DNA from: Paenibacillus sp. FSL H7-0331
GTDB taxonomy: Bacteria > Bacillota > Bacilli > Paenibacillales > NBRC-103111
Assembly (NCBI RefSeq): GCF_001956045.1
Contig: NZ_MRTH01000017.1
Location: forward strand, 62,001-126,000
Reading direction: 5' to 3'
DNA: 64,000 nt
Positions 49,407 to 59,474 of the stretch are shown in pieces. The notes under the pieces are model-generated. The model did no database searches and was not told where the DNA came from. It saw nothing but the letters and a program-made list of their open reading frames with translations. Within the stretch, counting starts at the first letter, position 1. Each line of letters starts with the position of its first letter. The position numbers were made by a program, and so were the translations under genes.

Positions 49407-50621
49407 TTATGAATTTGGACCTGCCTGTACCCGATTAGCGAGCATCAGCAGATCCTGTCCCTTCAAGGCCCCTTCGATCAGCTCAGGCAGACGGTCAGGA
49501 GAGCAGCCGAAGCAGGGAATCCCAAATTGAGACAATTTTTTGGCTACCGTTTCGTCGTAGGAAGGCGCCCCTTCATCTGATAAAGCCAACAAACAAATCG
49601 TCTTTACACCAGCCTGCTGCAAGTCGTCCAATCTGCGCAGAAGCTCCGAACGGTTGCCGCCCTCATATAAATCCGTTACGAGAATGAACAACGTCTTCTT
49701 CGGCTCCGTAATGAATTGCTCGCAGTAGGCGACCGATTTATTAATGTCCGTGCCTCCACCCAGCTGTATACCGAACAGCATATCTACCGGGTCTTCTGCA
49801 CACTGCTCACTAAGATCAACAACCTCGGTATCAAAGGCGACCACACGCGTATCAAGTGCCGGCATACTGGCAAAGATCGAACCGATAATCGAAGCATAGA
49901 TCACCGAATTGGCCATCGAGCCGCTTTGATCGATATCCAGGATAACGGTCCACTCCTTGCTTTTGCGGGCGCGATCGAAAAAGTAAACCTTCTGCGGAAT
50001 GAGCAGCTGCCGTTCCTGATCGTAGTGCTTCAGGTTGGCTCTGATCGTACGATTCCAATCGAGACCCGTAAAGGATGGCAGCGGCGAATGCTGCCTCCGG
50101 TTCAGCGCCCCCGTGACCGCACGCTGCATGTTCGACGATAGCCGTTTTACAATTTCCTCGACTACGGCTCTAACCAGCTGCCTGGCCGTTTCCTTCGTTT
50201 TCTCGGGTATCTTGCCTTTGAGCGCCATTAAGGTCGCCACCATTTGAATATCCGGTTTCACCTGTGACAACAGCTCAGGCTCGAACAATAGCTGTGTTAA
50301 TCCTTTGCGCTCTATCGCATCTGCTTGAATGACCGATACCACGTCCTGTGGAAAAAAAGAGCGAATATCTCCCAGCCATTTGGCGAGCTTTGGCGAGGAT
50401 GGGCCCAGCCCGGCCGATCTCGATTTGCCCGAACCCCCGGCCTCCATGCCCGATGCATCCGCCGTATCATCGTAGATGGCAGCCAGTGCCTCATCCATCA
50501 ACACATCATCTCCGTCGAGCAGCCTGCCGGAGCCGCCGCCGCATGCCTTCAGCTTCTCCTCTGAGGCCGCGCCCAGAACCAATCTCCAACGCTTTACCTG
50601 TTCCTGATTGATGGTTGTCAT
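49407..50621 (-). CDS. VWA (von Willebrand factor A) domain protein
   Basis: The 404-residue protein has an N-terminal helical region (1-215) and a C-terminal VWA domain with an intact MIDAS: D231, S233 and S235 in DIDQSGSMAN, Thr in QLGGGTDINKS and Asp in LVTDLYEGGN. VWA proteins paired with MoxR ATPases act as substrate adaptors in metal-insertion or assembly chaperones. It starts 3 nt after the DUF5682 gene stop and ends the five-gene operon. Confidence 0.9.
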   Translation of the reverse strand: MTTINQEQVKRWRLVLGAASEEKLKACGGGSGRLLDGDDVLMDEALAAIYDDTADASGMEAGGSGKSRSAGLGPSSPKLAKWLGDIRSFFPQDVVSVIQADAIERKGLTQLLFEPELLSQVKPDIQMVATLMALKGKIPEKTKETARQLVRAVVEEIVKRLSSNMQRAVTGALNRRQHSPLPSFTGLDWNRTIRANLKHYDQERQLLIPQKVYFFDRARKSKEWTVILDIDQSGSMANSVIYASIIGSIFASMPALDTRVVAFDTEVVDLSEQCAEDPVDMLFGIQLGGGTDINKSVAYCEQFITEPKKTLFILVTDLYEGGNRSELLRRLDDLQQAGVKTICLLALSDEGAPSYDETVAKKLSQFGIPCFGCSPDRLPELIEGALKGQDLLMLANRVQAGPNS

Positions 50622-50624
50622 AGT

Positions 50625-53111
50625 TTACAAATCCCCGAAATCAAAGTCATTAAGCTCATCGAGTTTCCCCTTTTCTTCCTCACTGAGCGGCTGCTGCAGC
50701 ATTTCACCTGTCTGGCCTGCATCGACTCCCCAGATGTCTCCCATCATCTCGGCAATCGCTGCCTTTTCCCTCGGCTCAAACGATCCAAAAGCTCTCCGTA
50801 AAAAAACGAGCGAACGGTGAAATTGCTCCTCCTCCAGTGATTCCATATAGGCATCCAACTGCTTCCACAACGATAAACGGGAGAGCAGTGCATAGCGGTT
50901 GCGCATGGACAAGCCTTCAAACCAGCCAGCTCCGAGATCCGCAGGGATGCCGGGCGAAAGCCGTCTTGATACCTCCTGAGCGCTTTGCTCCTCGGAAATC
51001 TCGTTGCGCTCCAACAGGATGGCAAAAGCAAATCCGGAGCATTTGGCATTCCGGTCATCCCGTGAGGACAGCTCATGCAGCCTGTTCAGCCAAAGCCTGT
51101 CATCAACAATTTCATAATGCTCCTGAGCGATTCCATGCAGTGTCTGAATGGCGGCCACGATGCCTTTGGCTGCATCATCATTACAATTTGCGGCATCGAC
51201 GAGCTGCAGCGCCCCTCGCAAAAACAGTTGCTGCAGCAAAGGAATTAAGGAGCTGGTCTCAATTCTCCGCAATGATCCATATTGGATCAAGACCGACAGC
51301 TCGTAAGCGGCTGCGGCAATTTGATTTAAATTGCCTACATCGACAGCAAGCTGCTGCAGGGTCGCTCTGGCTTGCTCCATCAGCTTCGGCAAACCGCAGT
51401 CGCATGCAATCCGAATGAGACGTGATGCTTCGGCAATATCGTCGCATGACTCCAGTCTTTCATTGATCACAAAGGCTGCCGCCAGCTCTATCGTCTCACC
51501 TTTTAAGGTTGACTCCACGGTTTGAATTTCGGCTTCTGGCGTCCATTGCAAAACCCAATGCTCAGCCCATGAAGCTGCATCCTGATGAACCCGCTGCTTA
51601 CGGGCGAAGTTGATGCCAAGCAGCTCCAGCCGATGTAGGAGAACAGACCTCGATAGATCGATAAAAGCTGCATCCTCCGTCTTGACTCGACGGTTTTCTC
51701 TTAGGTCGAGCTGCAGTGTGCTCGCTACTGTCGATTTGTATTTCTCCAGCTTCAGCCGCTTCAGCTCACGATTCATATCATCCTGAATCGGTGTCTGGCT
51801 AACGCCTTCCGGCAAGCTGCCGATCGCTGTTCCCACATCGGTTCTGGCTAATGCCTCCGCTATCGGTGACAGCTCTCCGTATCCGAGACAAACGACTGCC
51901 GCGTCGCGTAAATCCTTCCAGGTTGGCTGACTGCCTCCCTGCAGCGATGCAAGTGCTTCCGCCAATCGTACCGCTTCAATAATCGCTGCAGTCGAGCGAT
52001 ACGTGCCCTGCTCGCGAAGATAGGCAGCCACATGGGAGAAGTATAAGGAGGGCAGCTGACTCAAATCACCCTTTTGCAAGCATTGCCAAAATAAAGTGAA
52101 GTAGGCTGGAGCCTGATTCCCGGCTCCGTATCCGGAATGTGTGGACAGCTTATAGAAAGAATAAGGCATCAACGTCAGCTTCGTTGAAGCAATTGGCAGA
52201 CTTGCCATCTGCTTGTCATTCATGACCGGAAGTCTCAGATCAAGAGCCGAAGCATGGTGCGCGCCAGTAACGACAACTACCCGTTCCGGCGAATGTCCTG
52301 CCTCCAGCAGATCGCGGATTCGACGCCTCATATACGCTTCACGAATCTCATTGTAGGCAGTCTCTGCGGCGTCGTGCTCCCGTTCATCCTGCTCGGACAA
52401 GGCTCGCATCTGAAACGAAAACTCGTAGATGGAGCGCTGATAAGCATCCTTCTGTGTGTTGTGCTCAAAATGACGTTCCCAGTAAGCATCGTAATCGGGC
52501 TCACCCGCAAGCTCGGCTATGCGCTCATAACGCTCATGCTGCTGGCGCAAATAAGCCTGCAGCGCGTTTTCCCGGGGACTGTCTACTGCTTGCTGTCCAT
52601 GCTGTTGATCATCCTGAGACTGTACTTGTGACCCACTATCCTGCTCATCCTGCTCATCCTGAACATCTGGCATAGCTTTGCGCTGGTTCCGCCGCTGCTC
52701 ATATAGCGCCAGCGCCGAGTTCGACGGCAGGTCGATGAATTCGGTGTGCACACCATGACGGTTGGCCCATACGAAAGCCTGATATTCCGGCGAATATTCA
52801 GCCAGCGGGTAGAGCAGCGTCCGTACCGGAAGCTGGTCCGTATAAGCGAGTATGGCAATAGGCGGCACGACACCACGGGAAGTTAGCTGTTGGATAAGGC
52901 CGCTTGCATCACTCGGCCCTTCGACCAGAATGGCAGTTGGCTTAACCTTATCGAGAAAAGACAACAAATGATGGGCGCCAGCAGGGGATAAATGCCGAAT
53001 CCCGAATACGTGAAAGCCATTGTCCAGTTCTTCTCCCACAGAAGAGCCGTTGTGAGCAGCGCTGCTATTCAATTGTTCATCTCCGAGCAAGCGTTGTACA
53101 GACTTCTCCAT
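50625..53111 (-). CDS. DUF5682 family protein
   Basis: This 828-residue cytoplasmic protein starts near GFHVFGIRHLSPAGAHHLLSFL and continues with PTAILVEGPSDAS, a Rossmann-like or TraB/ChaN-like opening with GIRHLSP and EGP motifs. VVVVTGAHHASAL follows at about 280. The second half is helical. This matches the DUF5682 family, known from operons with MoxR ATPase, VWA and SWIM genes. An acidic Gln-rich insert (DEQDEQDSGSQVQSQDDQQ) lies near residue 155-170. Start ATG 53111 overlaps the MoxR gene end by 43 nt. Biochemical function is unknown. Confidence 0.82.
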   Translation of the reverse strand: MEKSVQRLLGDEQLNSSAAHNGSSVGEELDNGFHVFGIRHLSPAGAHHLLSFLDKVKPTAILVEGPSDASGLIQQLTSRGVVPPIAILAYTDQLPVRTLLYPLAEYSPEYQAFVWANRHGVHTEFIDLPSNSALALYEQRRNQRKAMPDVQDEQDEQDSGSQVQSQDDQQHGQQAVDSPRENALQAYLRQQHERYERIAELAGEPDYDAYWERHFEHNTQKDAYQRSIYEFSFQMRALSEQDEREHDAAETAYNEIREAYMRRRIRDLLEAGHSPERVVVVTGAHHASALDLRLPVMNDKQMASLPIASTKLTLMPYSFYKLSTHSGYGAGNQAPAYFTLFWQCLQKGDLSQLPSLYFSHVAAYLREQGTYRSTAAIIEAVRLAEALASLQGGSQPTWKDLRDAAVVCLGYGELSPIAEALARTDVGTAIGSLPEGVSQTPIQDDMNRELKRLKLEKYKSTVASTLQLDLRENRRVKTEDAAFIDLSRSVLLHRLELLGINFARKQRVHQDAASWAEHWVLQWTPEAEIQTVESTLKGETIELAAAFVINERLESCDDIAEASRLIRIACDCGLPKLMEQARATLQQLAVDVGNLNQIAAAAYELSVLIQYGSLRRIETSSLIPLLQQLFLRGALQLVDAANCNDDAAKGIVAAIQTLHGIAQEHYEIVDDRLWLNRLHELSSRDDRNAKCSGFAFAILLERNEISEEQSAQEVSRRLSPGIPADLGAGWFEGLSMRNRYALLSRLSLWKQLDAYMESLEEEQFHRSLVFLRRAFGSFEPREKAAIAEMMGDIWGVDAGQTGEMLQQPLSEEEKGKLDELNDFDFGDL

Positions 53112-54166
53112 GATGATCCCCGCTTCTTCATCACATTTTCCAAATATTCCTTCCAGACCAGGCTGTCCTTCTCTTCATCCTTCACAATCGCACCCTGCAG
53201 TCCTGCCGCGACATCTTCATCTGTAATCGTACCATTCCCAAAGCTGGCTGCCAGCGCCATACTTCCCGTCAGCAAGGAGATCGCCTCTGCTGTGGAAATA
53301 ACTCCGCTTGGCGGCTTAATCTTGCTCTTGCTGTCAAGCGTCATCCCGCTTCTTAATTCACGGAAAATAGTCACGACTTTACGTACCGCTTCATCGTCCG
53401 GAGGGGAAGCGTTCAGCTCATAATTCGCGGAGATTTCGCCGACACGTTTACGGACAATGCCTACCTCGGTTTCAATATCCGATGGTGCCGGGAGCACAAT
53501 AATATTAAATCGCCGTTTCAAGGCTGCCGACATTTCATTAACGCCACGATCCCTGGTGTTCGCTGTCGCAATCACCGAAAATCCGCGTGCCGCCGACAAC
53601 TCCCGATCAAGCTCGGGAATTGACAATGTTTTTTCAGATAAAATCGATATTAAAGCATCCTGAACCTCTGAGGCGCAGCGTGAAATTTCTTCAAATCGCG
53701 TAATGCCACCACTCTCCATCGCTCGGAAAATCGGGCTTTTGATCAACGCCTGATCTGATGGTCCCTGCGCCAGCAGCATCGCGTAGTTCCATGAATAACG
53801 AATATGCTCCTCGCTTGTGCCCGCTGTTCCCTGAATGACCTTGGAGGAGTCCCCATGGATCGCAGCGGTCAGATTCTCGGAAAGCCATGACTTGGCTGTT
53901 CCCGGCTCGCCAATCAGCATCAACGCCCGGTCGGTCAGCAGCGTGGCAATGGCCATTTCTACCAGACGGCGGTTCCCAATATATTTGGGCGTGATATCCA
54001 CGCCTCCTGCGGTACCTCCAGTAATGAACGTCAGCACGGATTTCGGAGAAAGCTTCCAGCCTGAAGGCAAGGCATCCTTATCCGCTTGCTTCAAAGCCTC
54101 AAGCTCTTGTTCGTATAACCGCTCGGCTGGAAGCCTTAAGACATCTTGTTTTTGATCCATCCCCAT
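53069..54166 (-). CDS. MoxR-type AAA+ ATPase
   Basis: The 365-residue ATPase has Walker A GEPGTAKS (86-93), a Walker B-like region GITRFEEISRC, sensor 1 SVIATANTRDRGVNEM and arginine-finger region AALKRRFN. MoxR ATPases team with VWA proteins to remodel or load metals into client proteins. ATG 54166 or 54160 is possible; both follow GAAGGGAAAGGG. It overlaps the HEAT-protein gene by 31 nt and the DUF5682 gene by 43 nt, so the operon is tightly coupled. Confidence 0.93.
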   Translation of the reverse strand: MGMDQKQDVLRLPAERLYEQELEALKQADKDALPSGWKLSPKSVLTFITGGTAGGVDITPKYIGNRRLVEMAIATLLTDRALMLIGEPGTAKSWLSENLTAAIHGDSSKVIQGTAGTSEEHIRYSWNYAMLLAQGPSDQALIKSPIFRAMESGGITRFEEISRCASEVQDALISILSEKTLSIPELDRELSAARGFSVIATANTRDRGVNEMSAALKRRFNIIVLPAPSDIETEVGIVRKRVGEISANYELNASPPDDEAVRKVVTIFRELRSGMTLDSKSKIKPPSGVISTAEAISLLTGSMALAASFGNGTITDEDVAAGLQGAIVKDEEKDSLVWKEYLENVMKKRGSSWRSLYNACSEMNN

Positions 54167-56034
54167 AATCCCTTTCCCTTCTCGGTAACCGATTCATTTG
54201 CTGCTAATTCTTCCGGCTTCGCTGCTACAGACTCAGCAATTGCAAGTATCTGATTTTTGATGTTCTCATACGTAAGCGCCTCAGCGAACTTCTGCAACCT
54301 GTCAGCATAGGAACGCGGCAGCAGATTCAGAAGCGCACGCTGCTCGGTGTCTAAATAATACAAATTTTTGACCGATTCCTTCTCCAAAATGCCCATTAAC
54401 AGCTCCGGCGCTTCTTTGTATCCAATTCGGAATAATGCCAGCAGCAGCGAGGAGGTACGATGGGTCCGAAAGCTTGGTTTCAATTGAACCTTGCTGGACA
54501 TATAAGCGGCAATTTGTGGGTTCGGACGATCTGCAAGGCACCATACCAGCTCTTCCTCATCAATTTCCACAAATACATCAATCCATCTCGGGTCAAGCTT
54601 GGATGCAGACTCGCCTGCTGCAAACGATGTGGCATTAAAGTCCTCATCATCCCAGCCAGCTGCCAGCAATTGCTTGGACAACGAAGGTGTGACCCGATGT
54701 ATCGCGCCTAATAGCTGCTTGGCAGCCACTTTTTTAGGATTTGACAATACCGGTGCAAACCGCTTATACACCTCTTCAGGCGAAAGTGTTTTATAGGCTG
54801 CACGGAAGCTGTAGGCAATAAATGTGCCGTTATACGCATCCTGTAGGCTGATAGCAAATTCATAGGCTTCCGGTGTATGCATCCACAAGAGCTGATTTGC
54901 GGCCTGCTGCTGGATCTCTTCTGTTTCTGGAATAATAAAGTCGGACGTGGAGAGCAGCTTCTTCAGGAATACCAGTACTTCCTCGGGCTGCTTCTCATCC
55001 AATGCCTGTACATCGGCAAGCAGCTGCTTGATCGCTTCTTCTCTTTCCTTATTCACAGCGGCATTCGCAGCTCCGACTTTTCCCTGTCCGCTAACGATAC
55101 GCTGCAAATTTTCCTCAGCATTGGCAATAATCTTGCTTGTCAGCGTTGCTGCGCTGCATTGTGATACAGGCTCCGCGGCAAGCTCACGATCCTTGGACGA
55201 GGTTAAAGCCTGATACAGACGATCCACTGCCCTCTCCGTTCCAAGCTTTGCCAGGCCGGCAAATGCTGCGCTGCGAATCTCCTTTTTCTTATCATCGGCT
55301 TGCTCCAGAATATAGCTTTCCTGTTCCGAATAATTGCCGAGCAGCTCTATTGCAGCTGAACGGACGTCTAGAGAACCCTCCTGTGCAGCCTGAAGATAGA
55401 GGTCCATGCCGGAAGCATCCAGCAAACGATGCAGCAGCCTGAGCCGACGCCCATCCGGTTTGCCACCCTGTGGATTGTATTGCTCCCGAAGTGCTGGAAG
55501 TGCATCCGCACCATAAGCCGGAATGACCTTCTCATAGACGAATTCGGCAATCTCTGAGTAACCATCATCCAGAGCAGCTACCACAATCGGGATAATTCGG
55601 AAATCCTGCAGGCATCCATCCTCAAAAGACAGACGGAGCTGCTCCATTCTTCCCTGGCCCTTGGATGTTAATGCCTCGACAGCCGGATGAAGCTTGCGGT
55701 GAGGAATTGTGGTTGAACACGCGATACTCGTTCCCTCAACCTGTACGCTCTCTGCCATACCGCCTGTCGGCTCTGTTGTACCCTGTGTATACAAAATTGA
55801 ATTCACCAGTATGCTGAGGTCTAGCAGCTTTACGGCGGCCTGCTCGGCTTTTTGCGGTTCTATTACCTGCGCCAGCGACTGGGCCACCCTATTGAAAACA
55901 GGCGCGGCTTCGCCAAGCTTTTGCAGCTGGGGCAATATTTTCGTCAAACGAAGGTCGCCTTCTGCCAGCCCGCTGCCGGCAATAAACAAACGTCGTATCT
56001 CTTGCTGCAAATCGGATAAAATAGCTATGCTCAT
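54136..56034 (-). CDS. HEAT-repeat-like scaffold protein (DUF5691-like position)
   Basis: The 632-residue protein is almost entirely helical, with HEAT-like repeats at about 150-290 (DVRSAAIELLGNYSEQES, EIRSAAFAGLAKLGTERAV). A second helical half follows, with LYYLDTEQRALLNLLPRSY near the end. ATG 56034 is placed by AGGAG 8 nt upstream; the preceding GTG is in the same frame. It takes the place of the DUF5691 protein in related operons. A structural or adaptor role for the ATPase complex is inference. Confidence 0.75.
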   Translation of the reverse strand: MSIAILSDLQQEIRRLFIAGSGLAEGDLRLTKILPQLQKLGEAAPVFNRVAQSLAQVIEPQKAEQAAVKLLDLSILVNSILYTQGTTEPTGGMAESVQVEGTSIACSTTIPHRKLHPAVEALTSKGQGRMEQLRLSFEDGCLQDFRIIPIVVAALDDGYSEIAEFVYEKVIPAYGADALPALREQYNPQGGKPDGRRLRLLHRLLDASGMDLYLQAAQEGSLDVRSAAIELLGNYSEQESYILEQADDKKKEIRSAAFAGLAKLGTERAVDRLYQALTSSKDRELAAEPVSQCSAATLTSKIIANAEENLQRIVSGQGKVGAANAAVNKEREEAIKQLLADVQALDEKQPEEVLVFLKKLLSTSDFIIPETEEIQQQAANQLLWMHTPEAYEFAISLQDAYNGTFIAYSFRAAYKTLSPEEVYKRFAPVLSNPKKVAAKQLLGAIHRVTPSLSKQLLAAGWDDEDFNATSFAAGESASKLDPRWIDVFVEIDEEELVWCLADRPNPQIAAYMSSKVQLKPSFRTHRTSSLLLALFRIGYKEAPELLMGILEKESVKNLYYLDTEQRALLNLLPRSYADRLQKFAEALTYENIKNQILAIAESVAAKPEELAANESVTEKGKGLWGWIKNKMS

Positions 56035-56084
56035 CACATGATCTCCTAACCTTCTCAGTTATCCTTATGACCTAATCTGATCCA

Positions 56085-57539
56085 TCAATACAGCAATTGA
56101 ATAATTTCATCAGGTGTCACAATGCTTATCGGCTGGGCTTGCAAGCGGTTGGTTTGCCTATCGTGGCCGAAAAGGACCAGCATGGCCTGATTATGTACAA
56201 CTTGTTTATTCAGCAGAGGAATTAGCGGCGTGGTGGCACGATCTGCAAAGGCGACATCTGCCAGCATGATCGATTTCCCTTGTCCATCCACGATGACATA
56301 TCCGTCATCCACTCGCCTAATTTCGGTATAAGACAGCAGCAGGGCCGGATGCTTATCCGATAACGGGTTTTTAATCTGATTTTTCACCAGCTTGATCGCT
56401 TCTGGAAACGATTTGTGAGCTGCAGTCGCAATTTGGACATAGTCCCCCTCTACCACATCACGCAGCGCGGCTTCCTCGAAGCGTACTCTCGCATTAATCT
56501 CACCTGGATACATGAACAGCTCCTGAGGCATCACCACCTGATAGACAGAGTCCTCCTCCCGCATATGCTTGGCTGCCCGAAAAGGCCGATAGGAACGCGT
56601 CACATCGATCCGTCCCGAACGCAGGTTAACCCAATAGCCTTCATCGACAAATTCACTGCGAGCCTGATCCGTATAGGACAGGAATGCCAATTGAACCATC
56701 TCCGCGCCAGACCGCACACGTCCATGCTCACGCAGCTCGGCAAGCTGCCAGGCATGACCGATCCGTTCCTCCAGCGTCGTTTCGATGTCGATCGGGGTGT
56801 CCGGGTTATCAAGTCGGGCCGTTAAATAATCGCGGCTTTTTTTGACTAACGTATGTAAGATTCCCAGGTGTTCAACGATGGCGGAATACATCGATTCTTT
56901 ATCCTTCAAGTCATTCGCAGAGCCTATCTCAAGCAGTAGCTCGCGAAAAGCAATCTGCAATCCCGGTATGTAATAATTGCCCAATTGCTTCGATTGATCC
57001 TCTAAAGTTTTCAATGTTTTTTTATCCAGACTCCCAAGTCCCGCCTGCGCCAGCTGATGAATCAGTTTTTCCAATAACGAGATGCCTTCGAGCTGCGCAG
57101 CTATTTTTTTAAGTAAAGCCGCTTGGTTGGTCTTTTTCTTCTTGGGAGAAGCTTCGCCTTGAGGCTCGTTCTTTTTTTCCTCCCGCTTCTCTTCGCGTTT
57201 CTCCGCCTTCTCTCGTTTTTCGACAATATCAGCGGGAATATCAGCGGTCACAAAAGAATCACCCTGTACATATGCGTACATCAGTCCAAGTATATGCTTG
57301 CAAGGAAATTGCCGGCTTGGGCAGGAGCAGCGAAACACAGGTTCATCCGGCTTCACCAGATCTACCGAGCAGCGATACGGCTCCTTGCCGCTCCCCTTAC
57401 ATTCGCCAAATATAAGTGATTCGTCAACTGACTTACCCAGAATCGGAAAGCTTTTCTTCTTGACCAGATCGCGGCCATTTTTCATAGCGCTGGCGTTAAT
57501 CGCTAATGAATCCACATAAGCTTCGGTTATTGAGATCAT
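56085..57539 (-). CDS. SWIM zinc-finger protein
   Basis: The 484-residue protein has a SWIM zinc finger CSC...CKH (C71, C73, C80, H82) near the N-terminus. A highly charged Lys/Glu linker follows (about 105-150; EKREKAEKREEKREEKK), then helical and beta regions. AAAGGAAA stands 6 nt before ATG 57539, whereas an extension to 57590 has no such site. SWIM domains bind DNA or protein. It is the first gene of the MoxR-VWA operon and likely recognises the client or nucleic acid target. Confidence 0.88.
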   Translation of the reverse strand: MISITEAYVDSLAINASAMKNGRDLVKKKSFPILGKSVDESLIFGECKGSGKEPYRCSVDLVKPDEPVFRCSCPSRQFPCKHILGLMYAYVQGDSFVTADIPADIVEKREKAEKREEKREEKKNEPQGEASPKKKKTNQAALLKKIAAQLEGISLLEKLIHQLAQAGLGSLDKKTLKTLEDQSKQLGNYYIPGLQIAFRELLLEIGSANDLKDKESMYSAIVEHLGILHTLVKKSRDYLTARLDNPDTPIDIETTLEERIGHAWQLAELREHGRVRSGAEMVQLAFLSYTDQARSEFVDEGYWVNLRSGRIDVTRSYRPFRAAKHMREEDSVYQVVMPQELFMYPGEINARVRFEEAALRDVVEGDYVQIATAAHKSFPEAIKLVKNQIKNPLSDKHPALLLSYTEIRRVDDGYVIVDGQGKSIMLADVAFADRATTPLIPLLNKQVVHNQAMLVLFGHDRQTNRLQAQPISIVTPDEIIQLLY

Positions 57540-57641
57540 CGTATTTCCTTTCATGTACAAGAATATGACGATAGTTTTTTGATACAACACTGAATGATTT
57601 CTACATTTTCCTTAAGTTTCCTTTATTTTTACCCGTTTAAC

Positions 57642-57674
57642 AAAAAAACGAACCCCTGAAAAGGAGGTTCGTTG
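57642..57674 (-). terminator. Terminator after the small basic protein gene
   Basis: On the minus strand AACGAACCTCC and GGGGTTCGTT pair around TTTTCA, followed by seven T. It lies 15 nt after the stop of the gene at 57689. Confidence 0.88.
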
Positions 57675-57688
57675 GGTATAAATCAGCG

Positions 57689-57955
57689 TTACTGCTGCGT
57701 ATCGGTGTTGTTTGTGCCCTTCTTCTCCGGTGTGATTCTCGCTGGCCTTGATACCCAATTGGCGCGATTCATCGGTTTAATCTGATCAACCCGGGTTACC
57801 TCTTTGACAACGGCTTGTTCAGACATACCAGACTCTTCTTGAGGCGGGGCGATACTGCTTTTATTAGCTGCCGCGATAGCCTTGCTGCTCTTTCCTTCCG
57901 GTGGTCCGCCTCCCCCGTTGCGTTTCCCCTTATTCCATACTCTTCCCTTGCTCAT
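57689..57955 (-). CDS. Small basic hypothetical protein
   Basis: This 88-residue protein is rich in Lys, Gly, Pro and Ser (MSKGRVWNKGKRNGGGGPPE...) and appears disordered. TGGAGTGGTGAG precedes the ATG and a strong terminator follows, supporting a real single gene. No domain is recognised. Confidence 0.65.
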   Translation of the reverse strand: MSKGRVWNKGKRNGGGGPPEGKSSKAIAAANKSSIAPPQEESGMSEQAVVKEVTRVDQIKPMNRANWVSRPARITPEKKGTNNTDTQQ

Positions 57956-58050
57956 CTCACCACTCCATTATTTATCGATCTTCATCATACCTGTAGTATA
58001 AGTAATATCCGCGAGCAAATCCATTCTTATCTGACATTCCTTAGACCTCT

Positions 58051-59397
58051 CTAGTGAATAATCGTAATAATCCCGATCCCCAGCACAGCTACAATCAGCA
58101 GATGCCAGCCATTATAACGAAGTCCGACCTGAAGCCCGGAAAGTCCCGTAAGGCGGCTAACCATCAAATTCAACGGATTCACAGGGCTTAACACTGACGA
58201 AATCGACCAAGCAAGCATCAGCAGCATAGCCAATATGGGATTTGTGGTACCCAACTGTTCAGCGTTCATTTGTGTAACTAACGCAGTGACAATCACCATC
58301 GGATGGATGCCGATAAAAGTGACGGCAACTATGGTCACGACTACACAAACAGCAAATAGCATAAACGATTGATTTGCAAGCGTAGTGAGAGCCCAACCGA
58401 TACCGCTGCCAAAGTCGGTGCCCTGCATCGCTCGTCCCAAAAGGCCTGCACTTGTATACAGCACAATTTCATTATTCATGAGGGGTACGGATTGATCCCT
58501 GAAATCGATCCAATGCGGGATTAACCGGCTCCAGCCCTTTGTGATCAGCCCCCACCCGAGCGGAAAAGCAATCGCAAGCAAGCTGACGATCACCAGCATC
58601 GACCAATGCGTCAACGATTCCAATACAAATGTGGTCGTCATCAAAACAACAATAATGATTCCCAATTGCAGCAGCTTGGTGCGGTACCCTTTTACGATGT
58701 CCTCTGTGAATTCCGTGTCTTCAGATTCCATATTCAGAGGGTGTCGGCTTTGTGAAATCGCAAACAGAATATTGCCTATAAGTAGAAACAGCAGCGCCAA
58801 CCCAATCCCGTAAGCCATATAACCTGTGACTGGAATTTGTAAATAATAGAGCACCAATCCGACTGCCGCATAATAAGGTGACCACAGCATCGTCGTCGAG
58901 AAGCCAACCAGATAGCTTTTGGCTAACAAGGGCGGAGGGAGCTTCAGATCCTTAAGCAGCTCGTCCACCATACGAACCGATCCCAGATTCAGAATCGGGC
59001 CTAATATAAACAAGACGCTCGTAATTCCTGAAAACAGACTGCGCGGATGATGCCTTAAGCCCTGCAGGAACAGATGAATCGCGCTAAAATATCCACCCAG
59101 CTTTAAGGGCAAGGACAACAGCGGCACCAAAATGACTAACGTTAACAGCGGAAGATTCATCGAGATGCCATCACTGATCCCTTGAAATCCGGTGCCTTTC
59201 CCCCATTCCAGAGTGACGCCTACAATGAGCATGACGATACCATACCAACGCGCTGTAGGGTTCGCCTTCGTCGCACTTCCCGCAAAAGCGATCAGTGTCA
59301 TCACAATAATTACAGGCTCGAGCCAATGCAGGCGGGCAAAATATTGAATCAGAAACAACCCACACATTCCCAAAATCAAATAACTTCGCACGTACAA
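58051..59397 (-). CDS. Multi-pass membrane permease, paralog of 26299-27702
   Basis: The 448-residue protein has about 12 membrane segments. Paired segments TFIGIHPMVIVTALVT and SPVNPLNLMVSRLTGLSG match FIGLHPAVGLALTAES and GPYNATAGMMSSLTSES of the permease at 26299-27702. The ion-transporter-like layout suggests carboxylate or small-molecule transport. It stands alone without catabolic partners or a GGTATAC palindrome, so its substrate and control probably differ. Confidence 0.75.
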   Translation of the reverse strand: MYVRSYLILGMCGLFLIQYFARLHWLEPVIIVMTLIAFAGSATKANPTARWYGIVMLIVGVTLEWGKGTGFQGISDGISMNLPLLTLVILVPLLSLPLKLGGYFSAIHLFLQGLRHHPRSLFSGITSVLFILGPILNLGSVRMVDELLKDLKLPPPLLAKSYLVGFSTTMLWSPYYAAVGLVLYYLQIPVTGYMAYGIGLALLFLLIGNILFAISQSRHPLNMESEDTEFTEDIVKGYRTKLLQLGIIIVVLMTTTFVLESLTHWSMLVIVSLLAIAFPLGWGLITKGWSRLIPHWIDFRDQSVPLMNNEIVLYTSAGLLGRAMQGTDFGSGIGWALTTLANQSFMLFAVCVVVTIVAVTFIGIHPMVIVTALVTQMNAEQLGTTNPILAMLLMLAWSISSVLSPVNPLNLMVSRLTGLSGLQVGLRYNGWHLLIVAVLGIGIITIIH

Positions 59398-59474
59398 TTT
59401 CTCCTTTGTTAAACATCTGTCAATTAGTATGATATATTAATAGTTAATCATATCACAGCTAGGGAGCGATTCGT

